Shown piece after piece: positions 44,468-54,834 of a stretch of DNA of 64,000 nt; the stretch's first letter is position 1, and every line of letters starts with the position of its first letter. The notes under the pieces were generated by a model. That model was not told the DNA's origin, did no database searches, and was given only the letters and a program-made list of their open reading frames with translations. A program made the position numbers and the translations under genes. Source of the stretch: Sulfurimonas sp. (lineage in GTDB: Bacteria; Campylobacterota; Campylobacteria; Campylobacterales; Sulfurimonadaceae); assembly GCF_041583195.1 (NCBI RefSeq), contig NZ_JBFHGL010000001.1, positions 1-64,000 on the forward strand, in the 5' to 3' direction.

Positions 44468-44989
44468 CTACTCCCTTTTGTTTCTTGCACCCTCTGAAGA
44501 TATTTTTGCTATAAACGAGCTAATAGCCTTTGAAGCACTAAACTTAATAGCATCAAAACGTTGTTGATCAGTTAAAATAGCATTAGGAGTTACACTAAAG
44601 TCATATGTACCAGATGACGTATAACTTTTTGACTTTCCGTCTTGAAACTTCTTTATATTTAATTTAACCGTCATTCTATAGCCTATAACATAACCGTTTG
44701 AATCGTATTGTGTAGGTGAATAGCTAGGTGTACTCATAGATATACTAAGATGAGAATCCGATTGGTCTCTGCTTGTTAAAGATGACTGAAGAATCTTTAC
44801 TATAGCCGAGTCTACTGCATCTTTAATTAAAACTGTATTTTCAGGATCTTCAGATGAGATTCTAACGTCTGTACTTATCTTTTGACCAAGAAGGTCACGT
44901 GAAAACTTTGCACTAGGTCTATAACCACAGGCTGTTATAAGTGAAATTACGACAAGTGTTAAAACTACCTTTACAACAGCTGTTTTCAC
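44468..44989 (-). CDS. lptE: LPS-assembly lipoprotein LptE-like
   Basis: The lipobox LITAC places the lipid on C21. The mature 150-residue protein has the GYRPS start and strand pattern of LptE, the plug of the LptD LPS translocon. The match is one of fold and context; LptE diverges greatly. It starts at GTG, with AAAGG inside the leuS end, 3 bases after the leuS stop. leuS-lptE adjacency also occurs in Campylobacter as I remember it. Confidence 0.8.
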   Translation of the reverse strand: MKTAVVKVVLTLVVISLITACGYRPSAKFSRDLLGQKISTDVRISSEDPENTVLIKDAVDSAIVKILQSSLTSRDQSDSHLSISMSTPSYSPTQYDSNGYVIGYRMTVKLNIKKFQDGKSKSYTSSGTYDFSVTPNAILTDQQRFDAIKFSASKAISSFIAKISSEGARNKRE

Positions 44990-44991
44990 AT

Positions 44992-47445
44992 TTAGCCTTT
45001 TACAACCAAGTTAACAAGTTTTTTAGGAACTACTATCTCTTTAATGATCTCTTTGCCATCAATCCACTTAGCCCCAGCTTCTTTAGCCTGATCGATGATG
45101 CTATCTTTGTCTGCATCAATTGCCACTTCGATCTCAGTTCTTGCTTTACCATTAATTGAAACTGCCATTGTAATAGAATCTTCTACGAAAACTTCATCTA
45201 TTATTGATTGAGGAACAAAGTTTTTAAGATTAAAGTATTTCTCACTTATCTCACTAGCTACGTGTGGAATTACAGGTTCCATGATAGAGCTCAGTATCCA
45301 GTAACCTTCAGTCCAAACATCAGAGTTTGACTGTGCGTTTAATGCATTCATAGCTTCCATAACACCTGCAATCATTGTATTAAAAGTGTAGCGCTCATTA
45401 AATACATCGTTTGAACGTTGTAGTGCTTCATATACTTTTTTACGAGCAAATTTTTCCTCTTTACTAAGGCTTGAGTGATCGATCGTAGGGATTGAATCAG
45501 TTGCAACAATGTTTGAAGCTCTGTCGTAAAAACGTTTGATAAATTTGTATGAACCTTCAACTGCAGAATCATTCCACTCTAACTCTTGTGTCGGTGGAGC
45601 TGCAAAAAGTATGAAAAGCCTTGCCGTATCTGCACCGTACTTTTCAATTATTGCATCAGGATCAACCGTGTTACCTTTAGATTTTGACATCTTAGCACCG
45701 TCTTTTAATACCATACCTTGTGTAAGAAGTCTCTCAAATGGCTCATCAAAATCTAAATATCCTAAATCACGGAATACTTTTGTAAAGAAACGTGCATAAA
45801 GCAGGTGAAGTACTGCATGTTCAATCCCACCTACGTAGTGATCAACACCCATCCAGTATTTTAACTGCTCGTGCGAGAATGCCTCGTTTTCCCAGTTAGA
45901 TGCGTCTGCACAAAAACGTAAAAAGTACCAGCTAGATTCAACGAAAGTATCCATAGTATCAGTTTCACGAGTTGCATCACCGCCACATTCAGGACATGAA
46001 CAGTGTTTCCAAGTAGGATGTTTCTCTAGAGGGTTACCCTCACCTGTGATCTCTATATCTTCAGGAAGTGCAATTGGTAAGTTCTCTTTTTTCTCCATAA
46101 CTAAACCACATTTATCACAGTGAACAAAAGGGATCGGTGCACCCCAGTAGCGCTGACGAGACACACCCCAATCTTTTAGTTTGTAGTTAGTCGTCTTTTT
46201 ACCTATATTGTTATCTTCAAAATGTTTGATTATGTTGTACTGGCTCTTTTTGCTATCCATTCCATCAAACTCACAAGAGTTAAAAAGAATACCACGTTCA
46301 GTATATGCACTTGAAGTAAAGTCATGTTCACCATCTTTAGGGTTGATTACAGCATTGATCTCTAAATCATACTTTTTGGCAAAGTCAAAATCACGTTCAT
46401 CGTGTGCAGGAACTGCCATAACAGCACCGCTACCGTAATCCATAAGTACAAAGTTAGCTATCCAAACAGGAACTGTTTTATCTAAAAGCGGGTGCTTAAC
46501 TCTTATACCTAAGTCAATTCCTGCTTTTTCTTTTTGTCTGTCTATATTTGAAGCGTTTTTCATAGCTTCGATTTCAGAGATAACTTCATCACTTAAAAGC
46601 TTGTTTTCAATCATATAAGTTACTATTTTATGCTCAGGAGCAACTGCCGTGTAACTTACACCATAGATAGTATCAGGACGAGTCGTAAACACATCAAAAG
46701 ACTCAAAAGTGTTATTTAATTTAGCTTTACTTTCATCATCAAAAAACAGATCAAATTCTAAACCGTTTGACTTACCGATCCAGTTGTCCTGCATAGTCAG
46801 AACTTGTTTTGGCCAACCGTTTTCAAGTTTTTTAAGATCATCTAAAAGTTCATCTGCATACTGAGTGATCTTAAAATAGTATTGATTCATATCTTTTTTA
46901 ACGATAGGTGTATCACATCTCCAACAACAACCATCCACAACCTGCTCATTTGCTAAAACTGTCTGGTCATGAGGGCACCAGTTAAGAAGACCTTTTTCAC
47001 GGTAAAGCAGACCTTTGTTATACATATCAATGATGAAGCCTTGCTCAAACTTAGTATATAGTTCATCACTTGTTGCAAGTTCACGCTCACGTGAAAATGA
47101 AAAACCAAGTGAATAAAACTCGTTTTTCATATAATCTATATTGTCGTAAGTCCAACCCTTAGGATGTGAACCGTTTTTTATAGCTGCATTCTCAGCTGGC
47201 ATACCGAAGCTGTCAAAACCGATCGGGTGAAGAACGTTAAAATTTTGTTGACGGTAGTAACGTGCAAACGCGTCACTGATTGAGTAGTTTCTAACATGTC
47301 CCATGTGTAAGCGACCGCTTGGGAATGGGAACATACTTAATATATATTTTTTCTCTTTAGTAAAATCTTCGCTTGGTTCGAAACTTCTGTTTTCCTTCCA
47401 ATAATTTTGCCATTTTTTTTCTATCTGTTGTGAGTTGTATTCCAA
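44992..47445 (-). CDS. leuS: leucyl-tRNA synthetase LeuS
   Basis: This class I synthetase charges leucine. The HIGH-type motif [17 protein letters not shown] is near residue 46, and [13 protein letters not shown] marks the second catalytic site. An editing domain with TTRPDTIYG and a zinc-like CDKCGLV segment lie between. Length, 817 residues, is normal. The start is TTG. Confidence 0.97.
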   Translation of the reverse strand: MEYNSQQIEKKWQNYWKENRSFEPSEDFTKEKKYILSMFPFPSGRLHMGHVRNYSISDAFARYYRQQNFNVLHPIGFDSFGMPAENAAIKNGSHPKGWTYDNIDYMKNEFYSLGFSFSRERELATSDELYTKFEQGFIIDMYNKGLLYREKGLLNWCPHDQTVLANEQVVDGCCWRCDTPIVKKDMNQYYFKITQYADELLDDLKKLENGWPKQVLTMQDNWIGKSNGLEFDLFFDDESKAKLNNTFESFDVFTTRPDTIYGVSYTAVAPEHKIVTYMIENKLLSDEVISEIEAMKNASNIDRQKEKAGIDLGIRVKHPLLDKTVPVWIANFVLMDYGSGAVMAVPAHDERDFDFAKKYDLEINAVINPKDGEHDFTSSAYTERGILFNSCEFDGMDSKKSQYNIIKHFEDNNIGKKTTNYKLKDWGVSRQRYWGAPIPFVHCDKCGLVMEKKENLPIALPEDIEITGEGNPLEKHPTWKHCSCPECGGDATRETDTMDTFVESSWYFLRFCADASNWENEAFSHEQLKYWMGVDHYVGGIEHAVLHLLYARFFTKVFRDLGYLDFDEPFERLLTQGMVLKDGAKMSKSKGNTVDPDAIIEKYGADTARLFILFAAPPTQELEWNDSAVEGSYKFIKRFYDRASNIVATDSIPTIDHSSLSKEEKFARKKVYEALQRSNDVFNERYTFNTMIAGVMEAMNALNAQSNSDVWTEGYWILSSIMEPVIPHVASEISEKYFNLKNFVPQSIIDEVFVEDSITMAVSINGKARTEIEVAIDADKDSIIDQAKEAGAKWIDGKEIIKEIVVPKKLVNLVVKG

Positions 47446-47477
47446 TTTTGTTCTTTCTTTAAAAATTTTTTAGTGTA

Positions 47478-47816
47478 TTAATATTCGTCATTTGTTTTTG
47501 AACTCTCAATATATACAAGACCTACTGAGAACATGTTCGCAATTAATGCACCTATTGTTAATGCAATTGCCCATTCTAAATTACCAATAACTTGAAGATA
47601 TATAAAGGCTGGAATAAGGTGTAGATCCGCTACTAGTGAAGATGCCAAAAGTTCTGCTGAAAGTAAATTTCTTACACCAATTTTTAAAAATGTTGAAACA
47701 AGATTTAAACTTGCCGCTACAAAAAGTGCCACTGCACTGTGTTCATATAAAAAACCTGCGATCGATGTTAAACTCATTAATGAGAAAAACACATATATTA
47801 CTTTACCCCAATCCAT
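47478..47816 (-). CDS. small four-helix membrane protein, unknown
   Basis: This 112-residue protein is almost entirely hydrophobic, with four probable membrane helices (about 5-22, 28-45, 55-75, 85-105). There is no catalytic motif. I do not recognise the family. A long structured leader precedes it, and it lies between leuS and secF on the same strand. Confidence 0.7.
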   Translation of the reverse strand: MDWGKVIYVFFSLMSLTSIAGFLYEHSAVALFVAASLNLVSTFLKIGVRNLLSAELLASSLVADLHLIPAFIYLQVIGNLEWAIALTIGALIANMFSVGLVYIESSKTNDEY

Positions 47817-48032
47817 ATCTTTTCCTTTAATTTATTTCATAAATTCAAGGGAACCTTTTCCCCATTATTTAATCACTGTAACTGAAGTAATTCAGTTACC
47901 TACGTTATCACTTGGATTTCTTCGGCAGAAAGCCCGCGACACTTGTGTCGCTTTTATTGTTAAAATTTACTGAGTGATTATACTAAAAAATTGTTAAGGG
48001 GTGACTGAAAAGTTTGGATGATGTAGAAAACT
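47817..48032. other. structured intergenic element
   Basis: No gene fits here. Hairpins are GGGAA/TTCCC (49-62 of 47800s), GTAACTGAA/TTCAGTTAC at 47878-47899, and GCGACAC/GTGTCGC at 47936-47951. The last is followed on plus by TTTTATTGTT, as in an intrinsic terminator. An 8-base inverted repeat, TAATCACT at 47870-47877 with AGTGATTA at 47973-47980, encloses the last two. On minus, TATAAT at 47977-47982 would give the 112-residue protein gene a leader of about 150 bases. It could be a regulatory leader or a plus-strand small RNA. I recognise no known riboswitch or RNA class. Confidence 0.5.
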
Positions 48033-49004
48033 CTACATCACACCAGATTCAAACTGAGCACGCATGCGCTCTTTTTCTGCTTCTCTTTGAGCTTTTTTTG
48101 CTAGTTTAGCATGGTAATCTTTAACTGAAAAACCAAACCACATAAGGATTGGAGATGCAACAAAGATAGATGAGTAAGTACCTACAACTACACCTACAAG
48201 CAATGTAAATGCAAAGGCATGAATAATCTCACCACCAAAAATGAATAGTGTAAATACAACAAAGAACGTAGTTAACGAAGTTAAAGTTGTACGAGCAAGT
48301 GTACGAGTAACTGACTCATTAATACTCTCTGCTAGATCAGAGTTTCTGTTGTTTGTAACACCCTCACGGATACGGTCAAATACAATGATTGTATCGTTAA
48401 GCGAGTAACCAAGAATTGTTAAAAGCGCAGCTAATACATCAAGGTTTACATCAAGTCCTACAATTGCAATTGCGCCAAGGGCAATTGAAACGTCATGAAC
48501 AAGTGCAAAAATAGATGCTACAGCAAAACGCCATTCAAATCTAAATGCTACATAGATTAAAATACCGATGGTAGCTAAGATTAAAGACATAACACCTTTT
48601 TCTCTTAACTCGTTTCCAACTTTTGGACCGACTATATCTACACGGCGGATCTCATAATTCCCTGTACCTTTAAGAGCCTCACGAGTCACGTCACCTATAT
48701 CTACGGTTACACTTGCAGTAGTAGATTTCATACGAATCACTACCTCATCAGGTGCACCAAATTCTGTTATAGATGATCCGTTAAAAAGCTCATTAGACTT
48801 TAGTTTTTCACGCATATCATCTATAGGAGCAGTCTTGTCATACTTAACTTGTATAACAGTACCACCTGCAAAGTCAACACCGTAATTTAGACCTTTTGTA
48901 GCTAAAATAACATAAGAGCCAAGAACTAATACAATAGAAAGAATCATTGCAAGTTTTGACTTCCCCATAAAATTAAAGGTTTTCGTATATTTAAAAAATT
49001 CCAT
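48033..49004 (-). CDS. secF: protein translocase subunit SecF
   Basis: SecF pairs with SecD to use the proton gradient to pull proteins through SecYEG. GVDFAGGTVIQVKYD opens the periplasmic domain. Six membrane helices follow, with GYSLNDTIIVFDRIREG as the characteristic fourth-helix motif. It follows secD by 2 bases. Confidence 0.97.
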   Translation of the reverse strand: MEFFKYTKTFNFMGKSKLAMILSIVLVLGSYVILATKGLNYGVDFAGGTVIQVKYDKTAPIDDMREKLKSNELFNGSSITEFGAPDEVVIRMKSTTASVTVDIGDVTREALKGTGNYEIRRVDIVGPKVGNELREKGVMSLILATIGILIYVAFRFEWRFAVASIFALVHDVSIALGAIAIVGLDVNLDVLAALLTILGYSLNDTIIVFDRIREGVTNNRNSDLAESINESVTRTLARTTLTSLTTFFVVFTLFIFGGEIIHAFAFTLLVGVVVGTYSSIFVASPILMWFGFSVKDYHAKLAKKAQREAEKERMRAQFESGVM

Positions 49005-49006
49005 AA

Positions 49007-50572
49007 TTACCCTTTAATCCCAAACCATAAACGGTTGTTTTTACTTTTTTGAATTTTCTTCTCTAGTAACTCATAAATTCCATGAGTACCTAAAATTGCA
49101 GTAAGCATAGATGCTAAAATACCGATACTGATCGTAATTGCAAAACCTTTAATAGCACCAGTTCCGTACGCATAAAGTACAACTGCCGCAATTAGTGTAG
49201 TTATATTTGCATCTAAAATAGCACGCATAGCATTTTGGTATCCCTCTTCTATCGCTTTATGAATTGACTTTCCTTCATAGATAAGCTCACGTATACGCTC
49301 AGAGATAATAACGTTTGCATCAACTGCCATACCAACCGTCAGTACTATACCTGCCATACCAGGGAGTGTAAGAGTTGCACCAAAAAGACTCATAACTGCA
49401 AGTATTATAAAAAGGTTTGCAATTAGTGCAATATTTGCAATAAGACCTGCTAATTTATAGTAAGCAACCATAAAAATAATTACTAAAATAAACCCGCCGA
49501 TAAGTGCTATCATTGAAGCTTCAATAGAGTCAGCTCCTAAACTAGGACCTACACTTCTTTTCTCCATCATATATACAGGAGCTAAAAGTGCACCTGAGCG
49601 AAGAGCAATTGCTAAATCTTTTGCTTCCATAACAGTATAATCACCTGAGATCTGACCGCTTCCGCCACCTATACGCTCGTTAATATTTGGAGCAGAGTAA
49701 ACTTTTCCATCAAGTACGATAGCTAAACGCTTACCAACACTTCTACCTGTAAAGTCTCCAAAAATAGCAGCACCTTCGGCATTAAGTGTAAAGTTAATTA
49801 CAGGACGGTTGTTTTGATCAAAACCTACATTAGCATTTGTTAACATGCTTCCGTCTAAAACAGGAATCTCTTTTACAAGATATCTATTCATTTCATTTTT
49901 TGCATCAGGTAAGATTACATCACCAAACGAAGCAGCTTCTGCATCATTCATCACTGAAACACGTGCAGCTCTGTCTTCATCAACAGCCATAAGTTCAAGC
50001 TTTGCAGCACGGCTAATAAGTTCACGTGCACGCTGTTCCTCTGCCGCAGTTTTAATCCCTGCTAACTGAACAAGGATCTTCTCTTCACCCTGTTTTGCAA
50101 CTACAGGTTCAGTCAGACCAAACTGATCAAGTCTGTTTCTAATAGTTTCAATTGCTTGATCAATAGCCTGCTTTTTAGTTTTAACTATCTCTTCTGGCGT
50201 AAAACTCATAGAGATATTTTCAGCTGCATAAATTACATTTAAACCCTCTATTGAGCTTAGGTGTTCTTTTATATGCTTAGTATCATCCGTATCTAAAAGT
50301 AAAAAAGAGATAGCGCTCTCGTCAAACTTTAATTCATCTATTAAGATATCATTTTTGTCTGTAAAAAACTTAATACTGGCTGCAATTGATTTTAAACGTG
50401 AAGTAGTAGCTTCTTCTGTTTTTACACCCAGAAGCATATGAAGACCGCCTTGAAGATCAAGACCGAGATTTACCTTTTTTCCACCCTCTGTCTGAAGTAG
50501 GCTCGGTATGGAAAAAGCCACACCGAATACTATAGCAAGAGCGAAAATTACAATACGAAAATTAAGCTTCAT
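49007..50572 (-). CDS. secD: protein translocase subunit SecD
   Basis: SecD carries the LGLDLQGGLHMLLG motif after the first membrane helix, a large periplasmic region and five C-terminal helices including GMAVDANVIISERIRE. I chose ATG 50572 (MKLNFRIVIF) because the family begins with the first helix; ATG 50596 adds eight residues that overlap yajC. No clear Shine-Dalgarno separates the choices. Confidence 0.94.
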   Translation of the reverse strand: MKLNFRIVIFALAIVFGVAFSIPSLLQTEGGKKVNLGLDLQGGLHMLLGVKTEEATTSRLKSIAASIKFFTDKNDILIDELKFDESAISFLLLDTDDTKHIKEHLSSIEGLNVIYAAENISMSFTPEEIVKTKKQAIDQAIETIRNRLDQFGLTEPVVAKQGEEKILVQLAGIKTAAEEQRARELISRAAKLELMAVDEDRAARVSVMNDAEAASFGDVILPDAKNEMNRYLVKEIPVLDGSMLTNANVGFDQNNRPVINFTLNAEGAAIFGDFTGRSVGKRLAIVLDGKVYSAPNINERIGGGSGQISGDYTVMEAKDLAIALRSGALLAPVYMMEKRSVGPSLGADSIEASMIALIGGFILVIIFMVAYYKLAGLIANIALIANLFIILAVMSLFGATLTLPGMAGIVLTVGMAVDANVIISERIRELIYEGKSIHKAIEEGYQNAMRAILDANITTLIAAVVLYAYGTGAIKGFAITISIGILASMLTAILGTHGIYELLEKKIQKSKNNRLWFGIKG

Positions 50573-50828
50573 CCTCGTACTTTCTTGCGATTGCATCTTT
50601 TGCTATTTTAACAATAGTATCATCGTTCATTTTTACGCTGAAAAATTTCTCTTCAACTTTGTTAACAACAACAATAAATCCACCATTTGTTACAACTTTA
50701 TCACCTTTAGCAAGTGCTTCGATCATAGCTTGTTTCTCTCTAGCTTCTTTTTGCTGGGGGCGAATAATTACAAAATACATAATTGCAATTAAAAATATAA
50801 ATGGCAATAATTGACTTAATGCTTCCAT
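50562..50828 (-). CDS. yajC: preprotein translocase subunit YajC
   Basis: YajC is an accessory of SecDF. One membrane helix (about residues 7-23) is followed by FVIIRPQQKEAREKQAM and a small soluble domain (GDKVVTNGGF). Length, 88 residues, is normal. TATAAT at 50859-50864 on minus is the likely operon promoter. The AAGGAC ribosome-binding site sits in an AGGAC-T-GTCCT inverted repeat. Confidence 0.95.
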   Translation of the reverse strand: MEALSQLLPFIFLIAIMYFVIIRPQQKEAREKQAMIEALAKGDKVVTNGGFIVVVNKVEEKFFSVKMNDDTIVKIAKDAIARKYEDEA

Positions 50829-50897
50829 TAGGACTGTCCTTAAATAAAATTTTTAAGGATTATACAAAAAGAATATTAATACAAAAGTAAAATTATG

Positions 50898-50903
50898 TAT
50901 AAT
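50898..50903 (+). promoter_or_regulatory. sigma-70 -10 box directly before lnt
   Basis: TATAAT ends six bases before the ATG at 50910, so transcription would start at the start codon itself. This supports the ATG at 50910 and suggests a leaderless message. Confidence 0.5.
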
Positions 50904-50909
50904 TGCCAT

Positions 50910-52142
50910 ATGCAACATTTTTTTTACAATAACAAACTTTATTTACACATAATCAGAGGATTTATCAGTGCTATTTTATTTAGTGCTTTTATATATTTTG
51001 AGCATTATGGAATAACAGTAAAATTTATAAATACTTTCTTTGGGCTACTAGCAATAACATCTCTATTATACCTGCCAAAGAGATCTGTTTTGGCGGCTGG
51101 ATTTTTCATAGGTCTTTTTTGGTTTTACTGGATCGGTTACAGTTTTAAATACAATGGTGTAGGATACCTAGCCCCTTTTGTGACACTCGGCTTTGCAATT
51201 ATATACACACTTTTTTTTGGAGTATTGGCATTTACAGACAAGCCTTACATCCGAGCACTCTTACTTTTTGTACTTAGTTTTATAGAGCCTATGGACTGGA
51301 ACTGGATGCAGATTGAGTTATTATTTGTAGATAGTTATCTTGGTATATACAAATACCAACTTGCACTGATTTTGGCTTCACTTACTATCCCTTTTTACAT
51401 CAAAAACAAATACAAATTCTTACCTCTTTTTATACTTGTTTTGGCAACACCCTCTTTATCAATATACTCAAAAGAACAAAAAGATACCGACTTAAAAATA
51501 AAACTTGTAGCAACAGATATCAAACAAGATAAAAAATGGTTAAGAAGCTCACTGGATCCGACTTTGATATTTGCCTATAAAGAGATGAGAAAAGCAATTC
51601 AGCAAGGTTACGATGTTATAGTATTTCCAGAATCCTTTTTCCCGATCTACATGAATCAAAATCCAAGAATAATAGACCAGCTAAGACAAATATCTTACGA
51701 TATAACTATTGTCACAGGTTCACTATATTATGAAAAACCAAATAACTACAATGTAACCTACCTTTTTCAAAACGGTGAGTACAGTTTTGCAAAAAAACTC
51801 GTACTTGTTCCGTTTGGAGAATATGTTCCCCTTCCAAAATTTGCACAAGACTTTATAAACGATACTTTTTTTGCAGGTCAGGCTGATTTTAAAACAGCGG
51901 AGAAACCAAGTGATCTTATAATAAAAGGTGAAAAGTTTAGAAATGCAATCTGTTATGAAGCTACATGCAGCGAGATATATGAGGGTGAAGTAGATTATGT
52001 AATTGCGACAAGTAATAACGCATGGTTTGCACCTTCAATCGAGCCGACACTTCAAAAACTACTTATGCAATACTATGCACGCAAGAACGGTGTTACTATT
52101 TATCACTCTGCCAATTACAAAGGCAGTGGTATTATCAAGTAA
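50910..52142 (+). CDS. lnt: apolipoprotein N-acyltransferase Lnt
   Basis: Lnt adds the third fatty acid to lipoproteins. Several membrane helices precede a nitrilase-type domain with the catalytic Glu in FPESFFPIY, Lys in FAKKLVLVPFGEYVPL and Cys in NAICYEATC. At about 410 residues it is shorter than E. coli Lnt (about 512), as in other Campylobacterota. ATG 50895 overlaps the -10 box, so 50910 is preferred. Confidence 0.9.
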   Translation: MQHFFYNNKLYLHIIRGFISAILFSAFIYFEHYGITVKFINTFFGLLAITSLLYLPKRSVLAAGFFIGLFWFYWIGYSFKYNGVGYLAPFVTLGFAIIYTLFFGVLAFTDKPYIRALLLFVLSFIEPMDWNWMQIELLFVDSYLGIYKYQLALILASLTIPFYIKNKYKFLPLFILVLATPSLSIYSKEQKDTDLKIKLVATDIKQDKKWLRSSLDPTLIFAYKEMRKAIQQGYDVIVFPESFFPIYMNQNPRIIDQLRQISYDITIVTGSLYYEKPNNYNVTYLFQNGEYSFAKKLVLVPFGEYVPLPKFAQDFINDTFFAGQADFKTAEKPSDLIIKGEKFRNAICYEATCSEIYEGEVDYVIATSNNAWFAPSIEPTLQKLLMQYYARKNGVTIYHSANYKGSGIIK

Positions 52143-52157
52143 TTAGGAACTTTTAGA

Positions 52158-52163
52158 TATAAT
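52158..52163 (+). promoter_or_regulatory. sigma-70 -10 box for ppk1
   Basis: TATAAT 33 bases before the ppk1 start, in the 53-base gap after lnt. An AGGAT ribosome-binding site lies between. Confidence 0.5.
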
Positions 52164-52195
52164 CGCATTAATTAAATCCTAGGATAGTATGCTAA

Positions 52196-54295
52196 ATGTT
52201 AAATCTAAAAAACCCGCAACTTTATAACAACCGTGAACTTTCATGGTTACAATTTAATACAAGAGTATTAAAGCAAGCTCAAGATGAATCGCTTCCACTG
52301 TTAGAGAGGTTAAAATTCTTAGCCATCTACGGAACAAATCTTGATGAGTTTTATATGATTCGTATAGCAGGATTAAAAAAACTATTTCAAGCGGGGATCA
52401 TTGTATCGGGTGCCGATAGACTTACACCCCTTGAGCAATTACGTGAGATCAGAAAATACCTCCACCAAGAACAGCAAGTTGTTGAGCATTGCATGAACAA
52501 CATCTTAGAAGAGCTTAAAAAAGAGGGAATCTTTGTAAAAAGCTACAAAGATGTTACGCAAGCTCAAAAACATAAACTGGATAAATTTTTCAATGAAGAA
52601 ATTTACCCTGTTATTATCCCTATTGCAGTAGATTCAACACACCCGTTTCCACACTTGAACAACCTTAGTTTTGGAATAATAGTAAAACTAAACGATATGG
52701 AAGATGAAGCCATAGAGCGTTACGGAATAGTACGTGTTCCGCGTGTTTTAGACAGATTTATTGAGATTGAAAGTGGTCTGTTTGTGCTTATTGAGAGTGT
52801 TGTAGCTCAGCATATTGAAGATCTATTTCCAGGATATACTTTAGACAAGTTTGCATCATTCCGTGTAACAAGAAATGCAGATATCGAGATCGAAGAGGAA
52901 GAAGCGGATGATTTTATGGAGATTCTTGAAGAGGGTCTAAAACTTCGCCGTAAAGGTGCAATGGTAAGACTTGAAGCAGGTGCTAAAGCTGATGAGGAGA
53001 TCATAGACTTTTTTAACCGCCATACAAATGTATACAAAGACGATATATATAGATTTCATACATTTTTAAATCTATCATCACTGTGGCAGATAGTAGGGAG
53101 CAAAGATTTTGCACACCTTCTTGCACCGTCATTTAAACCTAAAATGCTTCCACCTTTTCAAAACGGTGAGAATATATTCAATATTTTAGATAAGCAAGAT
53201 GCACTTATGTATCATCCATATGCTAGTTTTGAGCCTGTTGTAAAACTGATTCAAGATGCTGCAAAAGATAAAGATGTTGTATCTATTAAAATGACTCTAT
53301 ACCGTTCAGGTCAGAATTCTCCAATCGTTAAAGCCCTAATGGAAGCAAGTGAGAGTGGAAAACAGGTAACTGTAATGGTTGAGCTAAAAGCTAGATTTGA
53401 TGAAGAGAATAACCTTATCTGGGCAAGAGCCTTAGAGACTGCTGGTGCACATGTTATTTACGGGATCAAAGGTTTTAAAGTTCATGCAAAAGCTGCACTT
53501 GTAACACGTAGAAAAGATGGAAAACTAAAACAATATGCACACATAGGGACTGGAAACTATAATCCTTCAACTGCAAAAATATATACAGACATGAGTTATA
53601 TGACAAGTAACGTTGATGTTACAAACGATCTAACTAAGTTTTTCCACTTTTTAACTGGCTTTAGTAAAAAAGGTAAACTTGACGAGCTGTATATGTCACC
53701 TGCTCAAATTAAACCTAAAATACTTTCACTAATTCAAAATGAAGCTAGAAAAGGTAAAAACGGTCAGATCATTGCAAAAGTGAATTCACTTGTTGACGAT
53801 GACGTTATCCGTGCACTTTACAAAGCTAGTCAAGCTGGTGTAAAAATAGATCTGATTGTACGCGGTATTTGTTGTTTAAAACCAGGTTTAGAAGGTGTAA
53901 GTGAAAATATTCGCGTAATATCTATACTTGGAAAATACCTAGAACACCCACGTGTGTTTTACTTTAAAAACGATCAGACAGGTATTTATATATCATCAGC
54001 TGACTGGATGCCAAGAAATCTTATGAGAAGAATTGAGTTGTTAACTGCTATTAAAGATGAAGATTCAAAAACTAAAATTTTACAGATTTTAAAACTTCAA
54101 ATAGCTGACAATACTTTAGCACACGAACTTCAAAGTGACGGTACATACAAAAAAGTAAAACGTCAAGAAGGTGATAGTGTTATTAACAACCATAGAATGC
54201 TAGAAGAGCATGTAAACAAAGTTATGAAAACTATGCAAAAAGATTCTGTAAGTAGTGCTGAACTACTGGCAAATAGATTATTTTTAGAGAGTTAA
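52196..54295 (+). CDS. ppk1: polyphosphate kinase 1
   Basis: Ppk1 makes inorganic polyphosphate from ATP. The N-terminal NRELSWLQFNTRVL and two PLD-like domains are evident. The autophosphorylated histidine lies in GFKVHAKAAL, and AHIGTGNYNPSTAKIYTDMS forms the second active-site motif. Length, 699 residues, is normal. gamma-CA follows after 2 bases. Confidence 0.96.
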   Translation: MLNLKNPQLYNNRELSWLQFNTRVLKQAQDESLPLLERLKFLAIYGTNLDEFYMIRIAGLKKLFQAGIIVSGADRLTPLEQLREIRKYLHQEQQVVEHCMNNILEELKKEGIFVKSYKDVTQAQKHKLDKFFNEEIYPVIIPIAVDSTHPFPHLNNLSFGIIVKLNDMEDEAIERYGIVRVPRVLDRFIEIESGLFVLIESVVAQHIEDLFPGYTLDKFASFRVTRNADIEIEEEEADDFMEILEEGLKLRRKGAMVRLEAGAKADEEIIDFFNRHTNVYKDDIYRFHTFLNLSSLWQIVGSKDFAHLLAPSFKPKMLPPFQNGENIFNILDKQDALMYHPYASFEPVVKLIQDAAKDKDVVSIKMTLYRSGQNSPIVKALMEASESGKQVTVMVELKARFDEENNLIWARALETAGAHVIYGIKGFKVHAKAALVTRRKDGKLKQYAHIGTGNYNPSTAKIYTDMSYMTSNVDVTNDLTKFFHFLTGFSKKGKLDELYMSPAQIKPKILSLIQNEARKGKNGQIIAKVNSLVDDDVIRALYKASQAGVKIDLIVRGICCLKPGLEGVSENIRVISILGKYLEHPRVFYFKNDQTGIYISSADWMPRNLMRRIELLTAIKDEDSKTKILQILKLQIADNTLAHELQSDGTYKKVKRQEGDSVINNHRMLEEHVNKVMKTMQKDSVSSAELLANRLFLES

Positions 54296-54297
54296 TT

Positions 54298-54831
54298 ATG
54301 ATACATAAATTTAAAAACTATACACCAAAATTAGGAAAAAATACATGGATAGCACCATCGGCTGACGTTATCGGCGATGTTGAGTGTGGGGAAGATTGTT
54401 CTATATGGTTTGGAACTGTAGTTCGCGGAGATGTTCACTACATTAAAATAGGTAATCGTGTAAGTGTACAAGATCTTTCTATGATCCACGTAACACACCA
54501 CAAAGGTGAAGCACGTGCAAATAATGGTGATGGCAATCCTACGATCATAGGCAATGACGTAACAATCGGACACCGCGTTATGCTTCACGGCTGTACAATA
54601 GAAGATGCTTGTCTAATCGGTATGAGTGCTACTATACTTGATGGTGCAGTGATCGGTAAAGAGAGTATTGTCGGAGCAAATTCACTTGTTACTAAAAACA
54701 AAAAATTCCCACCTCGTTCACTGATCATGGGAGCACCTGCAAAAGTTATCAGAGAGCTGACTGATGAAGAAGTTAAAGAGTTATATGCTTCAGCTTCTAG
54801 ATATGTAGAGTTTAAAAACGAGTATCAATAA
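54298..54831 (+). CDS. gamma-class carbonic anhydrase-like protein
   Basis: A left-handed beta-helix protein (YrdA/CaiE/PaaY-like) with hexapeptide repeats from about residue 15 to 130. The three zinc-ligand histidines of the class are visible: one in MIHVTHHKG and two in IGHRVMLHG. A C-terminal helix (EVKELYASASRYVEF) caps the trimer. Many members are inactive as carbonic anhydrases, so activity is not certain. It abuts ppk1. Confidence 0.85.
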   Translation: MIHKFKNYTPKLGKNTWIAPSADVIGDVECGEDCSIWFGTVVRGDVHYIKIGNRVSVQDLSMIHVTHHKGEARANNGDGNPTIIGNDVTIGHRVMLHGCTIEDACLIGMSATILDGAVIGKESIVGANSLVTKNKKFPPRSLIMGAPAKVIRELTDEEVKELYASASRYVEFKNEYQ

Positions 54832-54834
54832 TTT

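Noticed and set aside
47870-47960. tRNA, 4.5S RNA, 6S RNA or a named riboswitch in the secF spacer
   Set aside because: No cloverleaf, no SRP tip sequence and no match to the glycine, TPP, cobalamin, SAM or preQ1 cores I know. Left as unidentified.
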